From JABURQ01 sp029243145 (GTDB lineage: Bacteria; Planctomycetota; Planctomycetia; Planctomycetales; Planctomycetaceae): 64,000 bases of DNA. This document shows positions 26,136-36,170 of the stretch, one piece after another. Position numbers and translations under genes: made by a program. Position 1 is the stretch's first letter; each line of letters starts with the position of its first letter. The notes under the pieces were generated by a model that saw only the letters and a program-made list of their open reading frames with translations, had not been told where the DNA came from and made no database searches. Where the stretch lies: contig CBFHYX010000024.1 of NCBI GenBank assembly GCA_965660145.1, forward strand, positions 7,278-71,277, written 5' to 3'.

Positions 26136-26252
26136 TAGGAGTTGAGTTTGTTTCCTTCTCTCTTTCTCTGGAGGAGAAGGTGCCCGCAGGGCGGATGAGG
26201 AGGTTTTTGACATCTTGAATCTTTGAAAACAGCCTGACCTGATCTTTCAACT

Positions 26253-26462
26253 ATGACACCCATCCTCGAAAACATTCTGATTTGGCTGATCGTCGGAACG
26301 GCCACTTTTGCGCTAGGGCGTCGGTTTTATCAGTTCGTCACACAAGCCGGGCAGAGTGGTTCCTGCGGCAGCAGTTGTGGTGGATGTGGTCCTCAGAAAG
26401 AAAGTTCTGCGAGTGCGAAACCGCTGGTCCAATTAGAGATGACTTCTGAAAAGTCATCTTAA
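26253..26462 (+). CDS. FeoB-associated Cys-rich membrane protein
   Basis: This 69-residue protein has one N-terminal membrane helix (ILIWLIVGTATFALGRRFY) and a Cys cluster CGSSCGGCG near residues 38-46. That is the pattern of the small FeoB-associated Cys-rich proteins that follow feoB in many operons. It may help feed or protect Fe2+ at the FeoB pore; the mechanism is not established. It is 117 bp downstream of feoB on the same strand and probably co-transcribed. Confidence 0.85.
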   Translation: MTPILENILIWLIVGTATFALGRRFYQFVTQAGQSGSCGSSCGGCGPQKESSASAKPLVQLEMTSEKSS

Positions 26463-26540
26463 GTCGTCATTTCTCGCGAAACGATTTCATCGACGCGGTG
26501 TTTCAACCTATATCCCTGTATTCACAATACGAGTGTTACT

Positions 26541-27257
26541 ATGTCCCGACTGATCGCCTTGGCCCTCGTCCCTTGTTTGACTCTGACTTTATGTGCCGTC
26601 GAACAAGCCAAGACACCCGAAGAGTCTCCCGCCAAAGTTGCGCTGGCGGAATTCAATGATCTGATTGGTGGTTGGCGAGGTATCGGGCAACCACAGCGAG
26701 GTTCCGCACGCGGAGCTTGGAAAGAAACCGCCGATTGGGCGTGGTCCTTCGAGAAAAAAGAACCCGCTCTTGTCTATACCGTTGAGGACGGGAAATATCT
26801 CAAATCCGTTCGGCTGACTTACGATCCCAAATCAAAGGACTATCACGCGGCTGTCACCACTGCGAATGATTCTAACCGCAATTTTTCCGGCAAGCTGGAA
26901 GAGAAGAAGCTTTCGCTCGTCTCGGTTCCCGAGAAAGATCTCGAACGCCAACAGTTAACGATCACTCGACTCAACGAAAAAAGAACGCTGGTTTTATTGG
27001 AGCGGGAAATTGCCGAAGATCGTTTTTTCCGCATCGCCGAGGTGGGATACACACGCGAAGGGACTCGTTTGGCCGTTCCGGGGGCCAACGGGCCGGAATG
27101 TGTTGTGACTGGTGGCCGTGCCACGTCTCCCGTGATGTATATGGGAAAAACCTATTATGTTTGCTGCACGGGCTGTCGGCAGGCTTTTGATGATGATCCT
27201 GCCGGGATTATCGCCGAATACGAGAAAAAAGTGGCCGCTCGTAAAGCCGGTAGCTAG
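26541..27257 (+). CDS. Secreted protein with C-terminal YHS/TRASH-like metal-binding domain
   Basis: A short signal peptide (MSRLIALALVPCLTLTLCAV) precedes a ~150-residue beta-rich domain (FNDLIGGWRGIGQPQRG, WAWSFEKKEPALVYTVEDGK, KDYHAAVTTANDSNRNFSGK). The C-terminal ~50 residues hold a treble-clef-like Cys set: C in GPECVVTGG, then YYVCCTGCRQAF, as in YHS/TRASH domains that bind metal. It follows the Feo operon by 78 bp, so a link to iron or other metal handling is plausible but not shown. The first domain resembles lipocalin-like 'DUF' secreted proteins; I cannot name it. Confidence 0.75.
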   Translation: MSRLIALALVPCLTLTLCAVEQAKTPEESPAKVALAEFNDLIGGWRGIGQPQRGSARGAWKETADWAWSFEKKEPALVYTVEDGKYLKSVRLTYDPKSKDYHAAVTTANDSNRNFSGKLEEKKLSLVSVPEKDLERQQLTITRLNEKRTLVLLEREIAEDRFFRIAEVGYTREGTRLAVPGANGPECVVTGGRATSPVMYMGKTYYVCCTGCRQAFDDDPAGIIAEYEKKVAARKAGS

Positions 27258-27383
27258 AGTTTGACGGTTTGTGAATTTTGTCCCATCGATCTTGACACAA
27301 AATCGACGGCGACCTACCTTACCCGTCCATTCTCGATTCTCCATCGACATTCCTACCGTTCCACATGCGAAAGGATTCGCATC

Positions 27384-28562
27384 ATGGCACATCCTGCCTC
27401 CTCCGAGCCTGTTCCCCTGATTGACCTTGCTGCACAATACGCCCCCATTGCTGATGAAGTGATGGAAACCGTGACTGAAGTCTTCAGTTCGCAACGGTTT
27501 GTGTTGGGTGACGAAGTGACCGCTCTTGAAGAAGAGATCGCCACTTATGTCGATGCGCGATATGCCATCGGTTGTGCTTCAGGAACCGATGCGTTGATCC
27601 TGGCACTGATGGCTCTCGATATTGGCCCCGGTGATGAAGTCATCACCAGCCCATTCACGTTTTTTGCCACGGCGAGCTCGATTCATCGCGTGGGAGCAAA
27701 ACCGGTCTTTGTTGATATCAAGCCAGAAACCTTCAACCTCGACCCTGAAAAAATTGAAGCCGCCATTACTCCAAATACCAAAGCCATCATGCCGGTTCAC
27801 ATTTTTGGCCAATGTGCCGAGATGGACCCCTTGTGGCGAATTGCCGTCAAGCATGGTTTACAGATTGTTGAAGACGCGGCACAAGCCATTGGTGCGAAGT
27901 ATCGCGGGCGTTCCGCCGGCGTACTGGGAACCATCGGTTGCTTCAGTTTCTTCCCCACCAAAAATCTCGGTGGGGCGGGCGACGGAGGCATGATTACCAC
28001 AGACGACAAAGAACTCGCCAAGCGAATGATGCGATTGCGAGTTCACGGTGATGTTGGTGGCTACGAACACGTCGAAGTTGGTCTCAACAGTCGGCTGGAT
28101 GCTTTGCAGGCTGCCGTCTTGAGGATCAAGTTGCGACACCTTGAAAGCTGGTCAACCGCGCGTCGAACCAACAGTGAGAAGTATCGCGAACTGTTCGATC
28201 AATATGGTCTCGATGGCTACTTCGACCGTCCAGAAATTTACGCAGACCGTAAGCATGTTTTCAATCAATACACGGTTCGCGTCCCCAACGGACACCGTGA
28301 CGCGGTCGTTCAATATCTGCGAGATCGACAAGTCGGGTGCGGGATCTACTATCCGAAGGCGTTGCATTTGCAAACCTGCTTTGAATATCTTGGTTATAAA
28401 TCCGGTGATTTCCCAGAAGCGGAAAAAGCTTGTCTGGAAGTGATGTCACTGCCGATCTTTTCCGAGTTGACCGACAGCCAACTGGAAACCGTCGCCCAAA
28501 CATTGTGCGATGCGGCAGCCGAAGCGATCAACGGCGGTCAGGAATTGCGCAAAGCGGCATAG
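27384..28562 (+). CDS. DegT/DnrJ/EryC1/StrS-family aminotransferase
   Basis: This 392-residue PLP-dependent sugar aminotransferase has IPLIDLAAQY-type opening (VPLIDLAAQYAPIADEV), GCASGTDALILALMALDIGP, DAAQAIGAKYRGRSAG, and the PLP lysine in FFPTKNLGGAGDGG (Lys near 193). Enzymes of this family aminate keto-sugar nucleotides for polysaccharide or glycan synthesis. The ATG at 27384 has AAAGGA upstream and matches the family start. No other sugar-nucleotide genes adjoin, so the product sugar is unknown. A terminator follows 30 bp after the stop. Confidence 0.92.
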   Translation: MAHPASSEPVPLIDLAAQYAPIADEVMETVTEVFSSQRFVLGDEVTALEEEIATYVDARYAIGCASGTDALILALMALDIGPGDEVITSPFTFFATASSIHRVGAKPVFVDIKPETFNLDPEKIEAAITPNTKAIMPVHIFGQCAEMDPLWRIAVKHGLQIVEDAAQAIGAKYRGRSAGVLGTIGCFSFFPTKNLGGAGDGGMITTDDKELAKRMMRLRVHGDVGGYEHVEVGLNSRLDALQAAVLRIKLRHLESWSTARRTNSEKYRELFDQYGLDGYFDRPEIYADRKHVFNQYTVRVPNGHRDAVVQYLRDRQVGCGIYYPKALHLQTCFEYLGYKSGDFPEAEKACLEVMSLPIFSELTDSQLETVAQTLCDAAAEAINGGQELRKAA

Positions 28563-28592
28563 CGTTTCAATGCCGACAATCAGACATTTAAC

Positions 28593-28626
28593 AACAACCC
28601 GTGGCGTGATCGTCGCGGGTTGTTTT
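28593..28626 (+). terminator. Rho-independent terminator of the DegT aminotransferase gene
   Basis: The arms AACAACCCG (28593-28601) and CGGGTTGTT (28616-28624) form a 9-bp stem that runs into TTTT. Confidence 0.75.
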
Positions 28627-28937
28627 CGTGGGGCGAGAACATTCTACATTTGTCTTTCTTACAAACAATCACGGTTATATCTGCAATGATTGTCATCTCG
28701 GCGATGAGTTCGTCTTCTCCGACCAGCCGATTGTGCCGGTTTCGGAAAGTGTGTTGGCCGCAAAGTTTACCCGGCTTCTCTGACCGGCAGGTAATTTCGG
28801 GAAGGGATCGCAATTGAGTGCGCAATTCGCGTTTTCGGCATCATAAGTGGTAAGTTTGAAGGATTGTTGTTTGCACGATGTCTCTGCTAACAACTTGAAC
28901 TTCCCACCTCATGATCCTCGATTGAATTGTGAATTCC
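28627..28937. other. Intergenic region, nothing recognised
   Basis: About 310 bp lie between the aminotransferase terminator and the TPR protein gene. I see no protein family or RNA. It likely holds the promoter of the downstream gene. Confidence 0.45.
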
Positions 28938-30878
28938 ATGATTATGTCCTACCTGCTCACCGGACGTGTCACGCCCACCAAACTGTTTGCGCTGTTGATT
29001 CTTCTCTCCGCGACATTCGGACCGCGCATTCCCTTGCTATCGGCGGATGCCGAAGCTACGAAAGCTGTGGCTGAGAAGGAAGCGGCCGAAGAAAAAGCTG
29101 CGCTCGAGAAAAAAGAGGAAGCAAAAAAGGCAGAAGAGGATCGTCTGAAGCGTGTGAAGTTGGCGGTCGCTCTCAATTACTGTCGCGCTTCGTTCCATCG
29201 GATCAATAAGTATCAGACGAAAGATGTTCTCTATCAGGAACAACAACGGATTCTCAATAATCTCGATCTGAGTAGTATTGATGATGTTGAAGTCATCAAA
29301 CTTTATACCGATGTGATTCAGGAGATCAATCAGGTTCAGTTGGTCGATTCGGAAGAGAAGATGATTCAATCTCGGCATCGACGTGATTTTGCCGAGCGTT
29401 TTTTCTTTAATACGTTCGCGATTAGCGCGAATGTTGCCACGTTAAATTATCTGGGGGCCGTCCAGACCGGTGCTCGCAGTTTTTGGGATCTACAGGCAAC
29501 CGAGAACCGGGCTGAAACCGATACCTGGAAGTTGGAGAAAAGCCATCTGACATCGCTCACCGCCAAAACGGCCAACTTCATCGAGACTTCTTGGAAGTTG
29601 GCACATGATCGAAAGATCCCCGACGAATGGTTGATTCGAGATCGTGATATCGACCAGATGTACGAAGCGCTCAAAGAACCCAATTTGGAAACTCGGTTGC
29701 GTATCCTCAAACGCAAAGAATCTTATCTGCAATGTTTTCCACCTTACTACTATTACATCGGTCGGTTGGAGCAATCGCTGGGAAAACTCCAGGACGCTGC
29801 AGAAACCTATCGGAAACTCCGCGACCTCGAGCAGGGGCATATGCGGCGGGATGACATGCTGGCCGCTGGTTTAGCAAATCTGGCTGCCATCGAACACCAC
29901 TTTGGTGATCCACGTGCGGTTGAGACGGCTCAACTGGCCTTACAGGAATCGAGTGAGGTCTGGGAAGCGAACCTTGTCTGTGCGGGAGTGTTGATTGACG
30001 CGGGGAAATTCACCGTGGCGGAAGATGCCGTCTTGAGAAATCTCGATGTCGCCTTGGAAACTCATTCCTCGCGCAATTCGTTGGCGGTTGTTTATGCCGC
30101 CTCGGGCAACTCCGAGAAGCTGGCCAAGCATTTGAATGATCGCGAATTTGTGGCCTCATTGCGGGCTCCCGTCTTATTGAAATGTGCGTTGGCAATGGGT
30201 TCGAAAGGGATGCCTGTGCCTGCCAGTCAGAAATTATTGGCGTCGCTGCAAGGGCATGTGAAGCTTTCAAATGGTCGCGATGATCTAGTGATTTCAGCCA
30301 GTGATGAGTGGATGCTAGGTGGTGCTCATCTCAAGATCTCTTACGATGGGCGAGTTCTGGGCCGTCCGCAGGTCTCACATCGAAAAGGCCAACTTCAGAT
30401 GGTTTATCAAGATGTCTTTGAAGTAGGGTCACCGTGGAGACAAACGCATCAGGTTCGACCTCTCGTGATGGAAGTCACCTTTCCCGATCAGCCTAGTGTG
30501 GCCTTTGAATTGACGCCGGGGAGTATGGCTTCGGCTAGAAAAACGATTGAGTTGGCGGGTCAACCGAAGTTGATCGGAGCTCAATCGTACGGCTATCTGC
30601 TGACTAATGTACGCAGCGAAGAGTACACGATTGCATTTGATGGCTCACCGGTTCAGCTTCATCAAGGACCTCAACTGGTCACGCCAGAAGAAACGATTGA
30701 AGATGATACTCAGTTGACGAAGCAGTCTCCCAAAGTAGAGGATCCTGGCTTGAAAACTTATAAGGCCAGCAAGCCGACGATTCGTTTCAATGCTGTGCAG
30801 GAAGCTAACCCTTCCTACAAAACCGAGCAACCGGTTCAAATCGATGCTCCCGTCGAGTTCTTGTTTCCCGAGGAGTGA
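28938..30878 (+). CDS. Exported TPR-like protein of unknown function
   Basis: The ATG at 28938 (a GTG at 28929 adds 3 residues) starts a signal-anchor (KLFALLILLSATFGPRIPLLSA) followed by an Ala/Glu/Lys coiled segment. The middle region (~250-430) has paired helices with TPR character: YYYYIGRLEQSLGKLQDAAE, LAAGLANLAAIEHHFGDP, NLVCAGVLIDAGKFTVAEDA, SLAVVYAASGNSEKLAKHL. The C-terminal ~150 residues are beta-rich and end in a Pro/Glu-rich tail. I know no named family. It converges with the next gene with no bases between the two stop codons. Confidence 0.75.
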   Translation: MIMSYLLTGRVTPTKLFALLILLSATFGPRIPLLSADAEATKAVAEKEAAEEKAALEKKEEAKKAEEDRLKRVKLAVALNYCRASFHRINKYQTKDVLYQEQQRILNNLDLSSIDDVEVIKLYTDVIQEINQVQLVDSEEKMIQSRHRRDFAERFFFNTFAISANVATLNYLGAVQTGARSFWDLQATENRAETDTWKLEKSHLTSLTAKTANFIETSWKLAHDRKIPDEWLIRDRDIDQMYEALKEPNLETRLRILKRKESYLQCFPPYYYYIGRLEQSLGKLQDAAETYRKLRDLEQGHMRRDDMLAAGLANLAAIEHHFGDPRAVETAQLALQESSEVWEANLVCAGVLIDAGKFTVAEDAVLRNLDVALETHSSRNSLAVVYAASGNSEKLAKHLNDREFVASLRAPVLLKCALAMGSKGMPVPASQKLLASLQGHVKLSNGRDDLVISASDEWMLGGAHLKISYDGRVLGRPQVSHRKGQLQMVYQDVFEVGSPWRQTHQVRPLVMEVTFPDQPSVAFELTPGSMASARKTIELAGQPKLIGAQSYGYLLTNVRSEEYTIAFDGSPVQLHQGPQLVTPEETIEDDTQLTKQSPKVEDPGLKTYKASKPTIRFNAVQEANPSYKTEQPVQIDAPVEFLFPEE

Positions 30879-32486
30879 TTACTCACGACGATAGATGGGA
30901 GCGTGGCGATAAGGTGTCTCCAAGATCAGAACAGACATCGCCGTGATGTAAAGACGCCCGGCTTGTGCAGCGTATTCATGATAGGCGCCGGCTGGGTTGA
31001 TGGGATCCCAACTTCCGCGCACATCTTTTCCCGCCTTGGTCGAGCCACTTTTGGTTTGTGCTCGGACAATCTCGCGAGCGACAGTTTGATACCAGAGATA
31101 CCAATCATCGCCTCCCAGGTTATGCAAAGTTTGGGCGGTATAATACCATTCGTAGACATTACGCCGTCCTTCTTTCCACAGCGGTTCATTGACGGAACTC
31201 AATAACCATCCCGACCCTGATTTCATCGAGAGACTGTCTGGACTTGCACCCAGATATTGCCGTGACAGCAACCCTTCTGCCGTCATGGTCAATGTCACAC
31301 TCTCGGGGGGATCGCTGGGCATATATTTAAATCGCGTTCCCTGTTTTTCAGAGACACTGTCCAGAAATACGCCCGCTCGGAGAAAATGCGATTCGGGGAA
31401 TTCAAATCCGGCCGCGCGGGCGGTGTGTAACGCCATCAACGCCCAGCCAGTCACGGAAAGATCACCTACCGTTAAATCTGTGGCTGGTCGATATCGCCAA
31501 CCTCCCTGGGTGGGGTTTTGTCCCGAGAGCAGGTATTTCAGTCCCTTGGAGGCGGGTTCTCGGAGTGATTCATCCCCGGTGAGAAGTATCGACTCACACA
31601 AAATGATCATCGCCTGAGCGTGAGCATAATAAGTCGATTGGTGACCGAGATCGTACCGGTCGTGGAAGTTTCCATCTTCGCGTTGATTTCGGACTAACCA
31701 ATCGAGCCCTCGTTTGACGGTCTTACGGTGATCTCCTGCGACGTGCGTGTGTCCGGCTCCGAGAAATGCCAACAGAGCAAGAGTGGTGGCACCGGTTTCA
31801 GTTTTCATCGTTGGTTCACCCGCGTCGGGATAGCCATCATGAAGAATCCAACTTCCTCCTTCACTTTGTTGTCGCTTCAACCAGAGCAACGCTTCTTCAA
31901 TTGTTTTTTCGGTGGAGATCCCTCCGCCATGCTTTTTGACAATCTCTTTGCGTAGCTCTGGGTTTCTCAAGGAGAGAAGCTGATCGACGTTGACGGGCTT
32001 AATCCCTTCGGATGCCGGTTTGTCGTCGGGAGTCTCTTCATCTCCGCTGCCGGTTTTGTCTGGTGTGAGCTGGAGTGGTTTGCGTTCCACGGGAGAATCG
32101 GGATTGAGTTTCATGGCTCCCACATTGACGGGACCGCGCGCTTTCTGAGCCATTGCGGCGACCGGCTCGGGAGTCCAGCCCATCTCGAAGAGATAATCGT
32201 CCCGGTCGGATTGGATCGTAATGACTATCAAGGCAAGAATCGTCAACACGACAACATGAATGACAATACTTCCGACCAATCCGCGTAAGCCATGTTTGGC
32301 GTCACGTTTCAAGTCGCTCCAAAAGGAGAGTGTGGGGAGGACCAGATCTTCGGGATAGACCTTAATTGTGGGTTTGCGAGTCCGTCGCATCCGTAAAGGC
32401 TTTTTCTTCTGCTGAGGCGCATTACTCCTGACATTTGTTTGTTGCTTTTTGGCAAACCAGTCAGGTTTATTCGACGGAGATGACAT
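30879..32486 (-). CDS. Membrane-anchored prenyltransferase/squalene-oxidase-repeat protein
   Basis: The ATG at 32486 gives 535 residues: a basic N-terminus (QQKKKPLRMRRTRKPTIKVY), one membrane helix (IVIHVVVLTILALIVITIQS), a Pro/Asp-rich linker, then an alpha/alpha-toroid domain with repeats such as ALLWLKRQQSEGGSW, GLDWLVRNQREDGNFHD, GLKYLLSGQNPTQGGWRYRP and TLHNLGGDDWYLWYQ. The 'Q...GGW' motifs are those of prenyltransferase and squalene-hopene cyclase folds, but the cyclase DxDD acid motif is not evident. Such proteins are abundant in Planctomycetota with unknown role. It is divergent from the metallopeptidase gene. Confidence 0.8.
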   Translation of the reverse strand: MSSPSNKPDWFAKKQQTNVRSNAPQQKKKPLRMRRTRKPTIKVYPEDLVLPTLSFWSDLKRDAKHGLRGLVGSIVIHVVVLTILALIVITIQSDRDDYLFEMGWTPEPVAAMAQKARGPVNVGAMKLNPDSPVERKPLQLTPDKTGSGDEETPDDKPASEGIKPVNVDQLLSLRNPELRKEIVKKHGGGISTEKTIEEALLWLKRQQSEGGSWILHDGYPDAGEPTMKTETGATTLALLAFLGAGHTHVAGDHRKTVKRGLDWLVRNQREDGNFHDRYDLGHQSTYYAHAQAMIILCESILLTGDESLREPASKGLKYLLSGQNPTQGGWRYRPATDLTVGDLSVTGWALMALHTARAAGFEFPESHFLRAGVFLDSVSEKQGTRFKYMPSDPPESVTLTMTAEGLLSRQYLGASPDSLSMKSGSGWLLSSVNEPLWKEGRRNVYEWYYTAQTLHNLGGDDWYLWYQTVAREIVRAQTKSGSTKAGKDVRGSWDPINPAGAYHEYAAQAGRLYITAMSVLILETPYRHAPIYRRE

Positions 32487-32614
32487 GGATGGGATCGTTT
32501 GAATCGAAGAATGTAGATGACAGACATCATACCGAAAAAGTGCCCCGGAAACAGGATCTCTTGACGAGAGTCCTGATTGATCTGGACCCTGTGGTACTGG
32601 TGATCTAAACTCAA

Positions 32615-34183
32615 ATGATGACTTTTCTCGCAAATAATACGTCCAAACTTTCTCTCAAGCGACTTGGGGCCGTGGTCTGCATGGTGGTGCTTTGTCTGGT
32701 TCAATGCGCACAAGTTGCCGAGGCACAGCGATTGGGAGAAGAGGAATACCGAAAGAAGTTCCACGAAAGCCAGAATTTGTTCTATCTGGAATCTGATCAA
32801 CTGGCGGCCAATCTCAGTGGGGTGGGGCAAACTGCACATGCCAAGGAGATCGTTGATAAGCTTGAGGCTCTCTCGGTCAGCGGTCATCGTCACAGCAAAC
32901 TTCCCGTTCAGGTTCAACCCTCCATCAGTCCCGAGGCAACACCTGAAAATGCGTGGAAGCAACGCTGGCGACGTATGCAGAACGATCATGCTGCCGAAAT
33001 GTACTCGCTCTCCCATCAAGTTTTGAAACAACAGATGGTCGGGCTTGGCTACCGAATTCTCCGTTATGTGTTATTGGTGAATTCCGATCATGCAGAAGCC
33101 CGCAAAATGCTCGGCTACACTCGATTCGAAAATGAGTGGATGACACCGTTTGAATTGCAGAAGAGAAAAGATGGTGAAATCTGGGATGATCGTTTCGGTT
33201 GGATCAAACAAAATGATTTGAAAAAGTACGAACAGGGTTTACGCCCGTTTCGCGACCGGTGGATCCCTGAAGAGCAGGATCAGAATCTGCGATTGTCTGC
33301 CAACGATCTGTGGGAAGTACGCACAGAACATTGGATCGTCCGCACGGATCACTCTCTGGAGAAGGGAGTTGAAGTTGCCAAAAAGCTGGAGGATTATTTC
33401 CAGTTCTTCATTCGAGAGTTCCCGGATTTGTTTGCGTCACGCGGACAAATGAATCAATTGTTCAACATCGGGCAGAACGGACGAGCACGCGTCAATAAAA
33501 ATCCGATGCAGGTCAATTATTTTCGGTCGAGAGACGGGTATCTCAAACGACTGGAAAAAGTGGGGCCGCTAATTGCCTCCACAAACGGCATCTATCTCCA
33601 TAAATTGGGAACCTCTTTTTTCTACTCACGTCCAGATAACCTCGAAGAGGAAGAGTCCACCATCTATCACGAGGCCACGCATCAGATTTTGTTCGAATCT
33701 CGAGGCAGCAAGAGGGACATCGCCCAAGAGATGCATTTTTGGGTGATCGAAGGTTTTGCCTGTTACATGGAGTCGTACCGTAATCAGGAAGGCGAAATCA
33801 CCCTTGGCGATCCTCATTACATTCGATTCAATAATGCGATGGTACGCTTGATTGTGGACGAATATTTCGTGCGATTTGAAGTCATCACATCGCTGGGACA
33901 ACGCAATTTTCAGGGCCAACAGGATCTCCCCAAACTTTATTCACAAGCCTCCGGCATGGTCCATTTTCTGATGCATGCGAATGAAGGAGCATACCGCGAT
34001 GATCTCGGTAAATTCCTGGCAGCGATTTATTCCCCCAACCTGCGCAGTGAGCGACATGTTCCAACTCTGGATAAATTGAGCGGGAAAGCTTATCTCAACC
34101 TCAACAAAGAATACATTGCCTACATTGCACGATTGGCGGAGGAAGTCTCCGTGACGGAATCCACGACAAACACAGCGGAATAG
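32615..34183 (+). CDS. DUF1570-type exported metallopeptidase-like protein
   Basis: The 522-residue product has a signal segment (LGAVVCMVVLCLVQCAQVAEA) and a long helical region ending in GYRILRYVLLVNSDHAEARK. A metallopeptidase-like C-terminal part follows, with the zinc motif H352-E-A-T-H356 in STIYHEATHQILF and a downstream Glu in WVIEGFACYMESY, the 'HExxH ... E' gluzincin pattern. Length and the 'WxVRTDHSLEKGVEVAKKLE' segment fit planctomycete DUF1570 proteins. Probable periplasmic peptidase; substrate unknown. It shares a 128-bp divergent upstream region with the prenyltransferase-repeat gene. Confidence 0.8.
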   Translation: MMTFLANNTSKLSLKRLGAVVCMVVLCLVQCAQVAEAQRLGEEEYRKKFHESQNLFYLESDQLAANLSGVGQTAHAKEIVDKLEALSVSGHRHSKLPVQVQPSISPEATPENAWKQRWRRMQNDHAAEMYSLSHQVLKQQMVGLGYRILRYVLLVNSDHAEARKMLGYTRFENEWMTPFELQKRKDGEIWDDRFGWIKQNDLKKYEQGLRPFRDRWIPEEQDQNLRLSANDLWEVRTEHWIVRTDHSLEKGVEVAKKLEDYFQFFIREFPDLFASRGQMNQLFNIGQNGRARVNKNPMQVNYFRSRDGYLKRLEKVGPLIASTNGIYLHKLGTSFFYSRPDNLEEEESTIYHEATHQILFESRGSKRDIAQEMHFWVIEGFACYMESYRNQEGEITLGDPHYIRFNNAMVRLIVDEYFVRFEVITSLGQRNFQGQQDLPKLYSQASGMVHFLMHANEGAYRDDLGKFLAAIYSPNLRSERHVPTLDKLSGKAYLNLNKEYIAYIARLAEEVSVTESTTNTAE

Positions 34184-34194
34184 AATCAAGTTTT

Positions 34195-35781
34195 TTAACG
34201 GGCTGCTAACCATTCTTTCAGAGTCAGCACATTATCCTGATTCTTATCAAGAGACCGAAACCGCTTTGTGAGCACAGGGACGTTGCGAGTTTTTGGGTCG
34301 CCGATCAATTCTTCGAGTGTTAATTGTCCATCCTGATTTCTGTCTCGTTGCTGGTAGATCTTCTGGGAATCTCGCTGGAGGGTGGCCGACGATAGCTTTT
34401 CTGCGGAATCCGATTTCTTTGTTAACGGCGGTGCCGGTTTCCCTTCGAGATAGAAATCGAAGTACTTGGCCCAGGTTTCGGCAACTGGTCCAGTTGCCAA
34501 CCCCGGTGGTTGTAATTCATTGGTCCAATTTCTTAATTTGACACGCAGGCGTTTGGCGAGCTCTGGATGTTCGGAAATCAGGTTATGTTTTTCTTCTTTG
34601 TCTTGGGAGAGATCGTACAGATATTCTCGGGAACCACCGATGAGCAATTTCCAGTCTCCTTCTCGAATGGCCGACTGGGCGATCCACCGCCAGTAGAGTG
34701 TTTGATGGGGAGGCTCTGCATTCTGACCAGTGAGATAGGGAATCAGGTTCACGCCGTCGAGTTTGGGATCTGCCGGCATCTCAGCCAATGCGATGGCCGT
34801 CGCCGCGACATCGAGTGAACTGACGGGATGATCATAAGTTTTTCCTCCCTTAATTGTTCCCGGCCAACTGACGACAAACGGTACACGAATTCCTCCTTCG
34901 GTCAGCATTCCTTTTTCACCGTTCAATGGTTCATTAAGAGAACCATCCCATCCCGGTCCTCCACCCGGTGCATCGAGTTTGTGAATTTTGAGTGGCGCTC
35001 CATTATCGCCGATGAAGAAAATTAATGTTTGTTCGAGTAGTCCTTCTTCTTTGAGTGTCTTGCGAATCAAGCCCACTCCATCATCCATTGCTGAGATCAT
35101 GGCGAGCGCCTGACGACGGCGTTCTGGCATCTCTCCGGGAAATCGAGAGAGATATTTCGGTGGTGCATCGAGCGGGACATGAGGGGCGCGGTAAGCACAA
35201 TAGAAAAAGAAGGGTTCGTTTTTGTGGGTTTTGATGAACGCGGCCGCTGCGGCTGAGTTGGCATCCAAGTGATAGAGCTTCGACGTTTCAGGCCCGGGTT
35301 TCGCTCGGTTTCCACTCAGGTCGAAATTGGCCCAGCCAGGACGATTGGTGTTCTTGTAATAAACATCCTGAAATCCATGATTAGGGATTTGAGGGGGCGG
35401 TCCGAGATGCCATTTTCCGGTCATACCAGTTGCGTAGCCAGCTTCTCGCAGTCGCTCAGCGATTGTGGATTCGTTATCGAAACCTTCCAGTGATAAGCCG
35501 TTGCTCTCAACGCCAAATCGATTTTGTGATTTCCCCGTCAACAACCCGGCACGTGAAGGAACACATTGGGGGGCCGTGACGTATCCATTGGTCATGCGTA
35601 ACCCCTTGGTCGCCATTGCATCGATATGCGGTGTTTTCAGATCTTCCCTGATGTCCTGAATTCCGAGATCTGTCCAACCATGATCGTCAGTGAAAATGAC
35701 AACCACATTCGGGCGACGTGCGTCGACAATAGAAATCAGGCTGAGTTGAGCCATGCAGATGGCAATAAGTTGAGATCGCAT
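34195..35781 (-). CDS. Sulfatase (arylsulfatase A family) with C-terminal EF-hands
   Basis: The 528-residue exported protein has the sulfatase core: metal-binding FTDDHGWTDLG (D32, D33), the formylglycine signature with C73 in CVPSRAGLLTGK, GKWHLGPPP, and FIGDNGAP for the second metal-site pair. The Cys-type site needs a formylglycine-generating enzyme, not seen in this window. Residues ~480-525 carry two EF-hand loops (DRNQDGQLTLEE, DKNQDNVLTLKE). Family members remove sulfate from sulfated polysaccharides, a hallmark of marine planctomycetes. The N-terminal MRSQLIAICMAQLSLISIVDA is a signal peptide. It converges with the metallopeptidase gene 11 bp away. Confidence 0.93.
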   Translation of the reverse strand: MRSQLIAICMAQLSLISIVDARRPNVVVIFTDDHGWTDLGIQDIREDLKTPHIDAMATKGLRMTNGYVTAPQCVPSRAGLLTGKSQNRFGVESNGLSLEGFDNESTIAERLREAGYATGMTGKWHLGPPPQIPNHGFQDVYYKNTNRPGWANFDLSGNRAKPGPETSKLYHLDANSAAAAAFIKTHKNEPFFFYCAYRAPHVPLDAPPKYLSRFPGEMPERRRQALAMISAMDDGVGLIRKTLKEEGLLEQTLIFFIGDNGAPLKIHKLDAPGGGPGWDGSLNEPLNGEKGMLTEGGIRVPFVVSWPGTIKGGKTYDHPVSSLDVAATAIALAEMPADPKLDGVNLIPYLTGQNAEPPHQTLYWRWIAQSAIREGDWKLLIGGSREYLYDLSQDKEEKHNLISEHPELAKRLRVKLRNWTNELQPPGLATGPVAETWAKYFDFYLEGKPAPPLTKKSDSAEKLSSATLQRDSQKIYQQRDRNQDGQLTLEELIGDPKTRNVPVLTKRFRSLDKNQDNVLTLKEWLAAR

Positions 35782-36170
35782 GAGAGACCTTTCCAGAAAA
35801 TGATCGTTACAGACTACCCCACTGAATGGTGGGGATCCAACCTTGCAAGTGTGTGCCGTTGGGAAAATCCTGATGCCGGAGAAAAGAATATTCTTTGCGA
35901 GCGAAAAAAACTGGTAAACCGTTTCTGCAAAAGCACGAGACCGGATAACTCTTTACGTCTCGTGAATATCATAGGCAGGGCGTCAAGTGCCTCTTGGAAT
36001 AGGCCACTGGGACAAAAAAATGTGATCTCAGTGAATGACAGGGATCGATCTGCGGTAATAATTCCACCGAAGAGATGAGCGAGGCATGGCTAGCCACTTA
36101 GTGTACATCTTGACGACTCTTCAAAACACTTTCAACTATCAAACAATTAACGACTCTAAGGATTACTATT
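35782..36170. other. Intergenic region upstream of the fasciclin gene
   Basis: The 389 bp between divergent genes hold no supported ORF (a 150-codon frame at 35626-36078 overlaps the sulfatase and is a shadow). The last 60 bp are AT-rich and include TTGACG at 36110 and a TAAGGA ribosome-binding site at 36158, fitting an expressed downstream gene. Confidence 0.45.
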
